Origin: Phaeoceros laevis
Lineage: Eukaryota > Anthocerotophyta > Anthocerotopsida > Notothyladales
Assembly (NCBI GenBank): GCA_049999765.1
Contig: JBNGIQ010008846.1
Location: 107,570 to 131,872, forward strand
Length of the DNA stretch: 24,303 nt
Direction of reading: 5' to 3'
Below the pieces are notes generated by a model, which was given only the letters and a program-made list of their open reading frames with translations, was not told the origin of the DNA and did no database searches. The translations under genes and the position numbers were made by a program. How positions within the stretch are numbered: position 1 is the first letter of the stretch; each line of letters starts with the position of its first letter. This document shows positions 7,988 through 19,290 of this stretch, piece by piece.

Positions 7988-10900
7988 TCAGATTGGCTGC
8001 TTCGCTCGTAGTCTTTGTTGAATCATGGAGGACACTACTAGAAGACATAGGAATATCCTAGTCAGGGTTGCTTTAAGTATCCTGCCGAATCCTACGGAGT
8101 TCTTCGACTTGCTTCCAGCAAGTTCTCTCTTAAATTGATAGTAAAGTCCTTGAACTCGCAATACCTGAAGCGGATCCTGCAGCACCACCAACCATGACTG
8201 TTAGCAAAGTAGGCCTCGTTGGAAGTACGCAACGACTTCTAGGCATAGCTATGGCGTACGCATACCTTGTTGAGCCCATATGTTTGGGACCACGCTTCTG
8301 ATCTTGGGTGAGGGACTGCCCATACAAAGTGACGTGGTAGAACACAAAAACACATGCCTAGGCTTGCGCAATGATAAGCATGTGCAATTTTGTTCAACCC
8401 GTAGCCTCTGGAGAAACATATGCCAGTATAAGGTGACAGCAACGAACTTCGAAAATCCAGTAGCGGTTAAGATTCAGCAAGAGTTGGAAACCAGAATTCA
8501 CCACAGATGGGACTCACGTGAAACGCTCATCGAACATTGGAATACAGTTCCGTGCACATATCACATATGGCTCATAGAATTCTCTGCTAAGTTGCACAAC
8601 AGAACATTCATCAATCATGTGAGCCTTCATAACAAGCTTAAGATGTATAATTCACAGGAAGTACTACTCACCGGAATGGAATCGTATAAGGTTCAGAGGT
8701 CGACTCTTTGACGAAGTACTCATAGTCAGTAGGCTGGTGGCCCCGTGGAAAGTGGCCACAATGAAAGCCTTGAGCAAGTCCACCGTACCATGTCTTCCTT
8801 AAGTCTTCAAAGCTTTGTGGCATTCGAGATAATGGGTCGTCGAGCTCAAAAAAAGAAGAGCTTCCTGCTGATTCAAAAGCAGCCACTACAAACATTGTCC
8901 TCCGATCTTTGGCATCCCTCAAGAGTCTTCTGTAAGAATCCTCGTCTTCTGTCAAACTATCGTGCAATCTGTGCAATCAATGTGTTCCCTCAGTTCAGTA
9001 GATGGAGGTGTGGTTAGATAATGAGCCAACACTCCCAAACAGGTTGAGTCAGACAAGGTGGCTACCTTCCATCCAAACAGAAAGAGTTATGTTACCAACC
9101 TGGGGCTCGGAACAAAGTCAGCGTCAAGAAGAAACACAAGTTCAGTGGTTGCCATTTGCAAAGCTAGGTTGCGCATTGAGTTCACCTGCAGAAAGAACTT
9201 GGTCAGTTTAAATTACACAAGCCAAGAGAGTCTTGTGCAACACTGGTGCGCTCAGGCATTTACACTCACTGGATATAGTGCATTCGTTGGTGCTGCATGT
9301 TCATTAAAGCCTTCTTCCATGGCGACGCACAGGTGCAACTTGCATGCCCCCTTTTCCTCTATTTGTGCATGCAAATTACACAACCGTGGGTACACTTCTT
9401 CAAGCTCAAGTCTTGAACGCACATACACAGCTACGCATAGTGGACCTCCCCAGGATGAAGCCATTGCCTTGATGGCCGGTAACCTATCTGCTGTGGCCTG
9501 CAAGCCACTAGAATAATGAGCGCCAGCTGTCAAGTGTGTTCAACAAACCTCGCACACACCTTGGAAAAAGCCTTGGTCAGTAGATTTAGAGGGGTATACC
9601 TGTGTAACGATTGTGATTTCTCGATCACTGCGTGGCAGCCTACTGTGAAGCATGCCTGCGCCATCCTGAACTGTCAACGCCTTGAGCTTCGGATGCTGAT
9701 GGTCACAGAGTTGTCGGTAGTACCCGGCCTGATATCCACCATAAGTGCACATAATTTTCCTGCTCAGTAAACCATCAGCCTTACGAAGCCCCAGGTCGAG
9801 GTTCTAGCGAGCAACACGACGAGGCATATGTCACTTCATAGCAGCAGCGAACCTGAAGCTTAAAACATAGGGAAGCCAGCCATCTGCTGGGCCAGGTTAA
9901 AGTTGTTCTGGAGTCAGGTTTTCTAAGCAATCGTCGGAAGCAGTATCGTCGTCCCTTGTGGACAAACAATCCGCAAGCCTTCCAAATCTTGCTCTTCCTG
10001 AAACAGCTGATCTGGCTAATGCACTTGGAAGAGAGGAGCGCTAAAGTCCACAGAGTTGGGAGAGACATAATGCACAATACTGCAAAGAGAAACCCACACA
10101 GAGAATCCACCATAGCAAGGACAGTAAGAACGACTCCCCGCAGTTTACCAAAGAAGCGTTTTTTCCTGGACGTTCTCTTCCTTTTCCCTGCACCACGGTG
10201 GATGCGATCAAGCCCCGCTGGAATTCGCGATCCTCTTGATCTGTGCATCTTGCCAGGTCGAACAATGTGTGAACTTCGGACTCCAGCCCCTGCACTACCT
10301 CCACCTGATCCGCCTCCAGGCAGGTCCCTAGGACCTGCTCCACCATAGGCCAAAATCGCTTCCATGCCAGAATCAGCCTCCAAAGCATCGGGGGTTTCGT
10401 CGTTCTCACCACCGGTACTACTGCCCTGACTGGAGCTGCTTTCATCCCCGCTTTCCACTTCACCACCTTCTGCATTCTCCACACCTTCGGCGAGCGCTTC
10501 TTCAGCGAGCAACAGTCCCACCGAAGCGGCCCCTCCTTCACTGGTTCCACGTCCATCCTCTCGATCATCGTCATCACTACTACTAGAGCTTCCTCGTTCT
10601 CCAATTCCCCCTAACCAAAGCCTATGCTTTTTCTTCCCCCTCTTCTCTTTCCTTGGTTTGGCCTCCAGTGGATAGTTCTTCTTATCAGGCAAAATTGCAT
10701 TGTGAAGAAGCAGAAAACTTGTTCTAGCTCCTCGAGCTGACTGTGACGACCTACCACCTGCAGAAGCATGAGCACCCAGTTTCCACCAGAGACTTGGTTG
10801 CCTGCCAGGGATAGCAGCTGGTGGGCTCGGAAGCCACTCTGACGACACTGACGAAGGAAAGGGAGGTTCAGGCACGGGCAGCGGAGCCTGCTGCTCGGTC

Positions 10901-11874
10901 CCGACTGGAACGTCCGCCCATGGAGGAGGATACGCCACTGGCACTCCTTGCGCTGTCCTGGGCTGCGATGTAGATGTTGCAATGAGAATCCTGGGATCTG
11001 TTTCTAGCAACAGCTGCGCGTCGTAGTTGACAAACAATTGTCTTCCGGACGTCGCGTCTTCGATTCGGGACCAGCCTGGAGGCAGCGACCAGTCCAGCGG
11101 GTTGCCCTGAGCACTTCCACCTTCCCAAGGAGGAACTCTGGCCCCTTCCTGCCCCGGAGGCTGGCTGGAGCTGGAGGTCCCGGCATCCGGGAGGCTCCAT
11201 CCTCTGCCCCTGGGGTCCTCCCACTGGCTCAACCTGAGAACAGTGTTGTAGAAGTAGGGGAATCCGGAAGCAGGATCAATCTCAAATGCCCATCCAGAGG
11301 GCAGCGAAGGGGGAGGCCCCTGTTGCACCGGTGCCCAAGGCGAAGTCTGCTGAGGAGGGGGGAGCAGCGAGGAAGGGGAGGGGTTCACAGGGATCTCCGG
11401 CAGGCTCTCCCTCCGAACAGATGGCGAGGAAAGGTGCCCAGAAACCGGGATAGTAGGATTCCCCCAGTCTCTTAGGCTTGGAAAGGAATGAGTTGAAGCA
11501 AGGATCACTGCAGCTGGGGGACCTTCCGCTGCGCCAACAGACCCAAGGTGCAAGGACCCTGAGCGGCGTGAAGAGGGAGAGGAGGGTGGGGACGAAGACG
11601 CGGATGCAGCTGCGGGTCCAGCTCCAGCTGCAGCTGCAGCGAGAGGGAAGAGCAAAGGCGTGGGAAGCTCAGATGGAGCAGAAGAGAACTGCAGGGAGGG
11701 AGTAGGAGAGTGCCCATTGCCAGCAGACCTCCCAGGACTATCGGTCGGACTCCCGCTGGGGCTGCCACTCCCGCTGCCGCTGCCGTTGCCACTGGCGCTG
11801 GGATCTGCAGCTGCTCGCTCGCCCTGCTCCACCACATCGTAGCTCACTTCAGCCTTGCTGCTCCTCCCTCCCAT
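7988..11874 (-). CDS. Predicted WW-domain / transmembrane / GT49 (LARGE-like) glycosyltransferase fusion
   Basis: Eight-exon model: 11874-9785, 9642-9600, 9497-9270, 9185-9100, 8968-8672, 8583-8518, 8407-8266 and 8176-7988; all introns GT-AG, all phases fit, 1046 aa. Exon 1 encodes a Ser/Pro/Gly-rich tail, WW1 (about 192-221, both Trp and the final Pro present), a degenerate WW2 (about 264-294, second Trp absent), acidic and Ser-rich stretches, a basic KRKRTSRKKR patch and a hydrophobic anchor (about 580-615). Exons 2-7 encode a Glyco_transf_49 domain: ITIVTQ, GGPLCVAVYV, FLLDADFVPSP (DxD near 808-810), then FDERFTGYGLNKIAHAYH and VPHPRSEAW. Such enzymes transfer xylose or glucuronate in the Golgi lumen; the plant substrate is unknown. 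Exon 1's frame ends inside a GTAAGG donor, which supports joining. Alternative: two genes, the second starting at ATG 9752. The GT49 part is secure, the join less so; the 3' end may have further exons. Confidence 0.65.
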
Positions 11875-12142
11875 CTCCAAGTGCTCTGCTTGCGCATTCA
11901 GAGCTTCATCTTAGTACCGGCCTTGCAACGGCAAGGTAGTGACGGTCGCCATTGTGACTATTTCTAAAACGTCTGACCGCAGGTCAAGACGATGCGGACA
12001 GGAAGTTTCCGATGGGTAAAACCCGATAGTGGTAACTCATCATTAGACGCAGAAACCTATCATAAGACGTGGAAACATCAGAGCATATAACAATATTACA
12101 AACCTAGAGTAAAACCTTTTGAACTTCTGGCGAAGAACGTTA
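11875..12142. other. Upstream region of the WW-GT49 gene
   Basis: Lies between the WW-GT49 start (minus) and the likely end of the SMG7 transcript (minus), so it should hold the WW-GT49 promoter and 5' UTR. I see no gene and no clear TATA box. Confidence 0.45.
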
Positions 12143-13370
12143 TTTATTGCACAACGCAACTGTAAACACACTTCATAATAGTTCACCATGGCTCGCGTTC
12201 AGAGGAGATCAAAACCTACTCCCAGGAACGCTCGACTGGCTTCAAAAAAGAAACACTCAGCGAAAACGAGGGATGTGCTCCACACTCCCTAATTATGAAC
12301 CACGCTAATCTAATAGCAGCTCCCGAAGAGTGCATGATAGAACATATAACCCAAGCTGCATATACTCATCCAGGTAGATCAAGCGGAAGCAGTCCATGAA
12401 GCGCACAGGTACTGCCTGCCGCTTACGAGAAAACCAGATCAGTACCGACCGTGGTCATGATCCAGAGATAGGCATAGGATACATCTTGTTGTAAAACCTG
12501 TCGCTGTCACAAGTAGAATAACCTTCTCCCCCGTCCATCTGTCCGTGCCAAGACAGTATGACGGCTCTTCAGAAATTCTCCAGCAGCCCAAGTCACATAC
12601 TTTGCGATCATATACACATGCCGACACCCTTCCATAAAGGGTACTCCTATTCCGCACACAGGGCTACCGTATTTCTCCACGCAACTTCACGGCTCAGCAT
12701 TGACACTCTGAATATCAGTTCTCCAACTTACAGTCAACGCTGTCAACCAAAGCTACTGCAAACCTCAGTGTCCACTGCTGCAACCAGCCATTCTAGCACC
12801 TCCTTGCAGGAATTCATGCACATGATCATGGCAATCTGAGATATATGCGCCAAGAAACAATACTTTGCCAAACCATAAATGTGCCCAAAACAGAAGTCCT
12901 CTTTGCAGGTGACTGGCCACATTTGCCCATGTAGCATAATATCTGGATAGATGGACAAAACGCCTGCAGGTCGCACTGCAGGTTTAGACATCACAGGGCA
13001 CCCACGTTGTCTAACATGTGGTGCTCAGTAGGTGGGCCAGACGGTACAGCTGATGTCGCAGTTATTCCACTGAAGCTCTTGCAAGTAACTCGAGAGCCTT
13101 CTCATGGGCTACTAAAGTTAACACGTGCACCATGAAAGGTTAACGAGGAGATGATGTTCACCTGTAAGAGTGCACGCATCAGACACGTTACACAAACATT
13201 GCAGCTGAGATAAAACGAAGTGCAGCACTTATGAAAACAAAACAATCCAACAACAGTCTGGAAGATGGCACCAAAGCCAAAAGCATGGAGCTTGTAGCTG
13301 TACAAGCTGGTGAGAGGCTTAGCAACAAGAACAGACAGACAGTTATTTACCAGATGAGATGCTTGTTGCC
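12143..13370 (-). other. Long 3' region of SMG7 with polyadenylation and splice-like signals
   Basis: No coding gene seen in about 1.2 kb. An AATAAA signal on the minus strand lies at 12148-12143 and could end the SMG7 transcript, which would give an unusually long 3' UTR. Just past the stop there are two good donors (GTAAGG overlapping the stop, GT at 13374-13373; and GTAAATAA, GT at 13350-13349). Acceptors follow: TTTATCTCAG (AG at 13206-13205) and CTCTTACAG (AG at 13163-13162). A 3' UTR intron of roughly 150-210 bp is therefore likely. Confidence 0.45.
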
Positions 13371-13435
13371 TTACGACACGAATGGATCTCGGGAGTGGTA
13401 CTGCCCATACCACACTTGCTGTTTCTGACGTTCCA

Positions 13436-13476
<41 letters not shown>

Positions 13477-16400
13477 TGCAAAAGAAGTAACTGATGCTGG
13501 TGCTTTTGTTGTGCTGCCTCATATTGTGCCTGCTGCTGATAGTGCTGCTCCACTGGGTAATTCTTCTGGCTCTCATACAGCTGCTGTCGTTGTTGTAACA
13601 TCTGCTGCTGGACCTTCGCATCATAACTTGCTTGTGCTTCGTACTGATACTGCTGACTGGCTGGCTGATGCTGTGGGACACCCATTCCATGGAATGCATA
13701 GGCAGCTGCTTCAGATCTGGGCGTGCCTCCACTGGACCAGATACCATAATCCGCACTGTAGAGTGAAGAAGTTGGCCCTTGAAACCCTGACTGAGCTGTG
13801 TTTCTCTTGATCTTAGCATTTGAATAATCATCCAGCCAGCCATAATCATCAACTAACTGCTCTTCCCCCTCATTCCCCTGCCCAGGGGGTGTATGTGGCT
13901 TTGTGACACTCTGTATGTCTGAGGTGTGGACATTAGGCTTTGACGGCAGAGGACCAAAACCTGGAGGTGGTCGAATGCCAGAAGGACCAACCCAAGTTGC
14001 AGATGTTACATCTTTGTTGCTCCATGAAGTATTGCTCATGCTGCTAGCATGTGCAGCTGCTACAGAGGTCACATTCAAAACCCTAGATGCTCCGGAAGTG
14101 GTGGCCACACCTAGAACTCTAGCAGCACCTGAGGGATTGACCTTCTCCAGTTCAGCCTCCAGATAGGGTTGGCCAGGCTTACCTGCACCAGCTGGCACAA
14201 GACTGCTGTACACAGTCCCCATTCCTCCATTTTGAAGACTCTTCACAGAGTCGAACTGGGCAGCAGACTGCCCAGTGGCATATAGACCGTTAGAAAGTGG
14301 ACCAGAAACAGACAGCATACTCCCTGAAGCTGTCACTGTAGGTTGGGCAGGCATGTCGGTGCTCAAACTTGAAACTGCGGGTACACCATTGTCAAGACCA
14401 TACCTAGAATTGCTGTGCCTAAATCCAGACAATCCACTGGTTGCAAGTGCCTCCAGTTCTGAGCTCCATGTGGAAGTAGTTGGCTTGGGAGGACCAATAA
14501 CTCCAGCTGCTGATAATTTGTCTGCACTGGCACTGTCAAAGATGCTGCGAGCATTTGGAACACTCCAGCCACCAAAGGAAGGTGATGCATATCCATCTGC
14601 CGCTCCACCAATTCGACTTAGCCAATCCACACCAGCAGCACTAGAACTTAAGGGCCCACTACTCATGGAAACACCATTATGAGAGGCCGCTGATGTCACG
14701 GTGGTCATGCTTTGTGGGACAATTGGAGTTGGTGCTACAGTGTTAGGGACAATGTTGGGAACAGTCCCAACAACATGATGAGGTTGCTGTGATGGAATAA
14801 GAGTTGGAGCAGCAATACCGGCCAACACAGTGGCAACACTCAGCGAGGGCTCTTGCAGAAGGTCTGCACCTTCTGAGAGTGTCTGCCCAGGCCCCTTAAC
14901 ACCCTGAGCTGTATAAGCTTTGCTTGTAGTCTGCTCATACGCGTCATTTACACCATGACTACCCATCCAAGCAGTTGCCACCAAAGCTGAGGCAGATTGT
15001 TTTTCCTTTGCAACAGGCTTGAAGACAATGAGTTCTTCATCTTCCTCCTCTTCCAAAGCCTTCGAGACAACTCTGGCTGCTGGTAAAATTTCAGTCTCTG
15101 CAGCCACAGATTTCACCCACCCATCGTTGGAAGCCACCTTCACTCCCTTCAGTGAATTGGAAAGGCCAGTAATTTTGTCTTCAACATGCCCCTGTGTGCC
15201 ATTAGCCAGGACATCGACAGTCCCTTTGAATTCCTTCACAGTCTTATCTGGCCGGTCTCCAGGCATAAAAAATTGCTCCAAACCTTCATCATAACAGATT
15301 CCCTTGCCACTGTCCTCCAAAGCTGTCGCAACTGCTTTACCAGCTGCCAACAATCGCTGCAGGCGAACGTACTTCTCTTTCTTGTCACCAAGTCCAGCAC
15401 GAGGAGGTCGCTTGGAAAAATCCAAAAAGACCTGGGCTGGAGCTAGTGGTGTAAACCCTCTAAGTTCAAAATCTTCCCATAGGGGCACAACACCTCCACT
15501 CTCATGATCCGCATACCCACCAACAGAACTCACACCTCCTTCTAAACTGCCTCCAATATCTCCAAGAGATTTGATAGTTGCAGACAAATTATTCAAAAGA
15601 GAAACACATTGCCTCCAGAAGAAAGTCCTTGCACTGGCCTGTTTCTCATCAACCTCACTTCCTTGCGCCATTTCTGGCTTACAGGCAAGCCATTCCATAA
15701 AAACCAGCATGGCAGGCAGGAGAGGACTCTCGGACACATCTCGTGACTCCCCACATCTGCGCATGAGACGCCCAGAGCATTCAAATGCAGCAGTGACAGC
15801 ATGCTTGTACAAAGCAGAACGCTGCAATATTTCTGCATATGTAGGGTGATGATTCTCAGGTCCCCAGTTCACATTGTGTACAGTGAAGACCAGTATTGAG
15901 ATGAGCTGCAAGACACCAGCGGCACCTGCACTTCCTGTTCCTATGCCACTGCGATGATCTGACCCTAAACCTGCCTCCAAGGATGCATCATCAGGACCTA
16001 ACAGCTGTTCTAATTCGCGAACAGTTGCTGTATACACCTCAGAAAAAGTCTCCAGGCTACAAAACCACACCAGAAGGTCAGCGTAAAAATCCTTAACACA
16101 GAACTTCCTCTATCTGGAAAGAGAAATGCCCTGCCAAAAAATATGCACATTAGGAGTTCACAAATTACCTGGTCCTTGTAAATAGGATACCATTCAGGCG
16201 CACAAATCGAACCCGAAAGCTTTTTCTAGTTTCCGAGATCTTGGAAAGAGAGGAATTCGGGCCTGTACTATCCTGCTTTCGATCCTTCACAGCCAGTTTC
16301 AGTGGCCCATCTCCCACAGGTAACATGCGGTCTCCCTTAACATCCTTTCCCTTATCAGAGGATCTCGGGGCATCCAATTTCACAAGTGAAACCTTCGAAT

Positions 16401-18042
16401 CATGAGAGTTGGAAGGAAGCTGCGCATAGTGTTGTCGATTCTACCACATGCAAGGCCAGAAGTCGAAGCAATTACTTACCAACCGAAATTGACCTACCAT
16501 GAGAAAAATAGCAAGCCAATCTACCAACCAAGCACCCATTCTGAGCTGAGGCGCATCATGCATAAAATCCCCCACCGCCTTTTTCTCAAAGTAGATCAAG
16601 GGAACCCCTAGAGGATGACCATCATCAAGAAATCACAGTCAAGAATTGTTTAGGTGAGTATACCTTTTCGAACAAAAGAATAAGATTGTCTCTCGCAGTA
16701 AGGAAAGGGCTTTCTACGGCAAGACTTCGAAAATAGCGGTAAACCGCTAGCAGCTCATCTCCAACATAAGTGGACAAGACAGCTAGCTGTAATATATCGA
16801 TATATCCAGCGTAAGTACACCACAGGAGAACCATTCTGCTGCAGAATATCAATACCTTACAACAGTGTCATCAACTATTAGTGCCTCTGTAGGCAGCAAG
16901 AGGTGGGTAGTACCTGGTTGTGAGGATTGCCACCACCAGGCCACAAAGATGCTGCTTGAAGGTAGTAACCTGCAGCAACTGACCAGTCATGAGCCTTCAA
17001 ATCTACATCCCCATACTGCTCTTTGTAGCGAGCAAGGTCTCCAAGAAAGATCAAACAGCGATGGCATGACTGCTCGACTCTTTTCACTTCTGCAATACGC
17101 TCCTCTGACTCTCTGAGGCCATGCTCCCCTCTCGAAAAAGAGGAGTAATCTGGGGGAAGCCCGTGTTTGGCCCGTATCTTCAGTATCAGATCATGGTAGA
17201 ATCCCGTGGATTCGGTCAGAAAACTTTTGAAGACAGAGAGGACTTTATGTATCGGTTCCTTCCGAGGGGTGACTTTGGCTCCTGGCATCGGAATGACTGG
17301 AGCTGTGGCAGCTTGAGCTGCAGCTTGCATGCTTTTCCGAACCCTGACACGAAATTCATCGATGCACTTGTAATGCAGCCGCCAAAGCGCTGGCTCCACA
17401 TCATGCTCTTCTGCAAAGGCATGATCTTCGAGTATGAGCACTTCATAAGTCTCCCGGATTGTGCTCCTAAGGGTACGAACGTTGGGATCGGAAGAGCCTT
17501 TGGATTGAATGAGAGCCCGAAGCTGCTTCTCTAGCTCCTGAGCCTGAGAAGGACAATAGAGCAGTAGTAAGAGTCTGCAGTCCGGTGAGCTTAGGATCCA
17601 AATTCCCCATCCCCTGCCCCGACCACGGCTATGAGCACAGCACCGATGGCACATGCGTTTGCCCTGATTCCGCTGCGGTCGAACACCTTGATGGATCCGT
17701 CAATATACGTGCAACAACAATCTCTTGGGGTCTGCAACTACATGGCCATGGGCATGTGATGGGATCCGGTCAACCCCGAAAAGAAAGTGAGCAGCACGAG
17801 ACGGGACGACACTGAAGGCACAACACAGAAGGTCTATGCGGTGCCTGCAAACCAGAGCAGGACATCCGTTGCATGTGGTTGAGTGAAGGCTGCCGGCAAG
17901 TGGAAAGCAGTGGCGTACGTACCTGGTTGTAGCGATGCTGTGCCAGTGCGTGAGACGTCGAAGAGGTAAGTGATGAGGAATCAGTCTGCAGCCTCATCCT
18001 CTCCTCAGCGCCGCCCTCCCTCCTACTCCGTCCGTCTTCCAT
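13371..18042 (-). CDS. SMG7: SMG7, NMD factor (EST1/14-3-3-like)
   Basis: SMG7 binds phosphorylated UPF1 and sends the mRNA to decay in nonsense-mediated decay; in Arabidopsis it also controls meiotic exit. Five coding exons: 18042-17923, 17543-16914, 16786-16664, 16440-16169 and 16056-13371; introns 379, 127, 223 and 112 bp, phases consistent, 1276 aa. The N-terminal 14-3-3/TPR-like region shows YEVLILEDHAFAEEHDVE, ALWRLHYKCIDEFR, STGFYHDLILKIRAKHGLP and SCHRCLIFLGDLARYKEQYG. It continues with AAGYYLQAASLWPGGGNPHN, VYRYFRSLAVESPFLTARDN and RFVRLNGILFTRTSLETF. The helical EST1 domain follows (ILVFTVHNVNW, MLVFMEWLACKPEMA, LWEDFELRGFTPLAPAQ). The C-terminal half is low-complexity, with a 14-Gln run at about 1242-1255. 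It is somewhat longer than Arabidopsis SMG7. The start at 18042 is the first ATG in frame; an out-of-frame ATG lies 8 nt upstream. Confidence 0.95.
13438..13480 (-). repeat. CAG/CTG microsatellite encoding the SMG7 polyglutamine run
   Basis: A nearly pure CTG repeat on the plus strand, with one TTG interruption, encodes 14 consecutive glutamines near the SMG7 C-terminus. Neighbouring sequence is also Gln-rich. Such tracts vary in length between individuals. Confidence 0.95.
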
Positions 18043-18050
18043 TCCCTCAT
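17994..18050 (-). other. Overlapping upstream ORF at the SMG7 start
   Basis: ATG at 18050-18048 opens an 18-codon frame out of phase with SMG7, ending in TGA at 17996-17994. That stop overlaps an in-frame SMG7 ATG (codon 16, 17997-17995) in an ATGA arrangement, which could let ribosomes restart there. It requires transcription from upstream of 18050, which the position of the TATA-like sequence suggests. Confidence 0.45.
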
Positions 18051-18700
18051 CTCTCACCTGCTCCCTGTCCCGCCCCGCGTCCCGACCTAATGTTTCGAAG
18101 CCCAGACTGCTCTCTTTAAACTTTAATGGCTATTATATATAAGAGGCTACTTGAGTCTTCAGACTTTCCGAGAATCCGAGTCTCCGGGAGTCCGAGACTG
18201 TCGGTTAAATTCTTGACCTTAGTAGGTGAATACTATTATACTACGGTACAAGGGTTCATTTGTGATGATGGTGATTAATTATGGACCTAACCGACCCAAC
18301 CGACCTTTGTGAATTTACTTCCTAATGAGTAGTGTATGGTGATACTTCTCATACATATATAACTCAACGTGCTTACCATAAATATTGATCACACCACAGA
18401 GGTTTAGGACTTTGGTAAGTCATAAAGTATTAATGTTCTACGTAATATTGTTAGCTATATATTACTTAATATGTAGATTATAATCATGGTGCCATCCAAA
18501 AGAGAAGTGTACAGCATGTAAATTTACATGAGGGATCGGTCTCTCTAGACTTCTTTATCCTATTCAATTAAGTTTCGTTCATTACATAGTCAGCTATGAT
18601 GCATTTTTGTAGCATGTTCTTCACATTGCAGACGCTAACGGAAAAGGTGAACACTGAAAACATGAAGAACCTGCCATTTCCATGTCTTCACGACCAGTTT
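18051..18700. other. SMG7 upstream region, no gene seen
   Basis: Base composition changes from GC-rich to AT-rich at about 18,110. A short run around 18,165-18,205 repeats the word TCCGAG/GAGTC (CCGAGAATCCGAGTCTCCGG and onward), making a weak inverted repeat AGTCTC/GAGACT. No coding gene is recognisable. Confidence 0.45.
18134..18141 (-). promoter_or_regulatory. TATA-box candidate for SMG7
   Basis: TATATATA on the minus strand, about 92 nt upstream of the SMG7 ATG. A start site 25-35 nt downstream would leave a 5' UTR of about 60 nt that contains the upstream ATG at 18050. Placement is reasonable, but the region is AT-rich and chance is possible. Confidence 0.35.
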
Positions 18701-18709
18701 CTCTGCCCA

Positions 18710-19180
18710 CATGTAGCATCACTGCCAAGCAGAAGGAAAACACAACAAGAGCCCAACATATGGGCTCTTTTACAAGTATGGACAGCCACCACCAAGGTAG
18801 AAAAGAAAATCGAAAGAACTAGAGTCTTCTGCGTACATTTACAATCTGATCTCTGAGTTTGTCCCCATTGCAAGTGTGCGTAAAATCACTCATAACCAGA
18901 AGGCAAATACATCAGCCAAATACAACAAAAGCCCAAACATTGCGAGTGTGCGTAAAATCACTCATAACCAGAAGGCAAACACGTTAGCCAAATACAACAG
19001 AAGCCTAAACGGAGCCCATTAACAATTGCAATAATTAATGATAGCCACCACCGAGGCAAAAAAGATAAGGAAAGGAACTAGAGTCCTCTCTATACATACC
19101 CGTAAGATCTGATCGAGATCCGAGTTCGTCCCAACCGCAACTGTGCATAGAATCACTGTCAAGCATAAGGCAGGCATACT
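18710..19180. repeat. Compound tandem repeats (72-bp unit and a 90-bp companion block)
   Basis: A 72-bp unit starting AGTGTGCGTAAAATCACTC is present twice in tandem (18873-18944 and 18945-19016) with few differences. Diverged relatives lie at about 18710-18765 and 19141-19180. A separate block beginning AGCCACCACC occurs at 18784-18872 and 19043-19138. The order is therefore unit, block, unit, unit, block, unit. No coding frame runs through it. Confidence 0.75.
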
Positions 19181-19290
19181 GTTTGAATTCGAAGGCAACA
19201 TACTTCAAGAACTTTGTTTTTATTCATTGATTCAAATTTTAGTAGTAGTAGTATATAATAGCTTAACATACATCAAGCAAACACATCAGA

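Noticed and set aside
8280-8711. Plus-strand 143-codon frame
   Set aside because: It overlaps three exons of the GT49 gene on the other strand and has no recognisable domain.
9540-9752. A separate glycosyltransferase gene starting at ATG 9752
   Set aside because: Not ruled out, but the first 36 or so residues look unlike any GT49 N-terminus and give no membrane anchor. The splice from the WW exon supplies anchor and phase. Kept as the alternative model.
11038-11475. Plus-strand frames of 130-145 codons over 9956-11475
   Set aside because: They lie antisense to the WW-domain exon, whose WW motifs and codon pattern fix the coding strand.
13382-13810. Plus-strand 142-codon frame with a polyalanine run
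   Set aside because: It is the antisense reading of the SMG7 CAG tract and final exon.
18873-19016. CRISPR-like direct repeats
   Set aside because: There are only two long, nearly contiguous units with no spacers, in a plant nuclear context.
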